A DNA stretch of 5,780 bases, taken from NCBI GenBank assembly GCA_017455785.1, contig JAFSYZ010000095.1:1-5780 (forward strand). The letters are read 5' to 3'. Source of the stretch: Candidatus Methanomethylophilaceae archaeon (lineage in GTDB: Archaea > Thermoplasmatota > Thermoplasmata > Methanomassiliicoccales > Methanomethylophilaceae). Below are positions 5,041 to 5,780 of this stretch, one piece after another (the first letter of the stretch is position 1; each line of letters begins with the position of its first letter). The position numbers were made by a program, and so were the translations under genes. The notes beneath the pieces are model-generated. The model had not been told where the DNA came from, searched no databases, and saw nothing but the letters and a program-made list of their open reading frames with translations.

Positions 5041-5780
5041 AGGACCTTCTCCAGGACCGCCTCTATCCTCTTGGCCAATTCCTTCGACGGGATATCGGGT
5101 ATGGATACTGTCTTGTACTTGGCCGAATCCTGCGGGGGTTCGACAAGGAGGTTCATCTTGATCAGATTCTTGATGTACTCGTAGAACTGGGTATGTTTTC
5201 TCGCCTCAACCTCATACTCCTCACATACGACCGCGTAGGTCTTCTCCGCCACGGACAATTGGACCGATGCCTGTGATTTGATGGATCTTGCTACAGCCAA
5301 AAGAACCAGCAGTTCGTTCTTACCGAGTTCCTCCAATTTGGGTTGGTTCACAACTGAGAAAACCATATCGCTCACAGAACGGACATCATCAGCTGTGATC
5401 AGACCGTCCTTCCTGGTCTCGGCCAGACGTGCGGCCTTGTCCAGAAGGTCTATTGCGAATCTGGCGTCACCGTCCCCGGTGGCCCTGTCGGCTATCAATG
5501 AGATGACATCGCCGTCGTAACTACCATCTACCAGGGCCATCTCCGCACGGGATTCGACGATCTTCCTCAGATTGTTATAATCGTACTTCGGGAACCTTAT
5601 GGTATTTACCCTCTTGAATGTGGATAACGAGGCATCATCCAATCTGTCCAGGACATATTCCTGTGAGATCAATATCATAGAAACGGACAATGGTGTGCTG
5701 AGTGAATCCTCACTTATCCTGGATAACTGATAGATGAGATCGCCCGAACCTCTTTTCAAAAGAACGTTGACCTCATCCAA
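5037..5780 (-). CDS. Orc1/Cdc6 replication initiator, C-terminal two thirds (5' end outside the window)
   Basis: This is an archaeal AAA+ origin-binding protein that recognises origin repeats and helps load the MCM helicase. The visible 247 codons begin inside the Walker B motif (LDEVNVLL), so the Walker A half, roughly 140-150 residues, lies to the right. The sensor-1 strand (VSMILISQE), then LDRLDDASLSTFKRVNTIRFPKY, then the lid with the sensor-2 arginine in GDGDARFAIDLLDKAARLAE are all present. From about residue 150 comes the winged-helix domain (NELLVLLAVARS through HTQFYEYIKNLIKMNLL) that contacts origin DNA. Sensor 1 has Gln where Asn is common in the family. The first codon seen (TTG at 5780) is an internal Leu, not a start. 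The stop codon overlaps the ncsA start by 4 nt. Whether this is the main or an accessory Orc1 cannot be told from this part. Confidence 0.93.
   Translation of the reverse strand: MDEVNVLLKRGSGDLIYQLSRISEDSLSTPLSVSMILISQEYVLDRLDDASLSTFKRVNTIRFPKYDYNNLRKIVESRAEMALVDGSYDGDVISLIADRATGDGDARFAIDLLDKAARLAETRKDGLITADDVRSVSDMVFSVVNQPKLEELGKNELLVLLAVARSIKSQASVQLSVAEKTYAVVCEEYEVEARKHTQFYEYIKNLIKMNLLVEPPQDSAKYKTVSIPDIPSKELAKRIEAVLEKVL

Noticed and set aside
1..5780. CRISPR array, insertion sequence, riboswitch (T-box-like) or toxin-antitoxin pair
   Set aside because: No regularly spaced repeats, transposase motifs, terminal inverted repeats or T-box elements were found. The gap between tRNA-Cys and cysK is too short for a leader riboswitch.

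Overview
The window looks like archaeal chromosome. The partial gene at the right edge is an Orc1/Cdc6 replication initiator. The upstream regions carry TATA boxes about 24-27 nt before start codons instead of bacterial -35/-10 pairs, and the tRNA 2-thiolation enzyme is of the archaeal NcsA/TtuA type. Frequent leaderless-looking promoters, moderate G+C genes and the gene content would fit the Thermoplasmatota, possibly a Methanomassiliicoccales-like methanogen. That placement is inference; no lineage marker is present.

Layout, left to right. Positions 1-31 may hold the first codons of a leftward gene with its own TATA box. Positions 32-317 are A+T-richer and hold no convincing gene. A tRNA-Cys (anticodon GCA, U73, encoded CCA) lies at 318-391. 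It is followed on the same strand by cysK (O-acetylserine sulfhydrylase, 430-1335), cysE (serine O-acetyltransferase, 1346-1978), a 24-mer-type ferritin (2130-2624) with a strong hairpin terminator, and cysS (cysteinyl-tRNA synthetase, 2704-4119). On the opposite strand, orc1/cdc6 (3' part only, 5037-5780) reads into ncsA (4120-5040) through an ATGA overlap. cysS and ncsA meet tail to tail with no base between their stop codons.

The unifying theme is cysteine and tRNA sulfur. CysE activates serine, CysK makes cysteine, CysRS charges it onto tRNA-Cys, and the gene for that tRNA opens the cluster. NcsA then represents tRNA thiolation. This implies direct cysteine synthesis and charging, not (or not only) the SepRS/SepCysS route of many methanogens. 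Ferritin is the outlier; it has its own promoter, Shine-Dalgarno and terminator. I do not see a wholly new system here. The main points of interest are the compact cysteine-to-Cys-tRNA neighbourhood, the zero-spacer convergent junction, the bacterial-looking terminator, and small sequence variants in CysE, CysRS, NcsA and Orc1.
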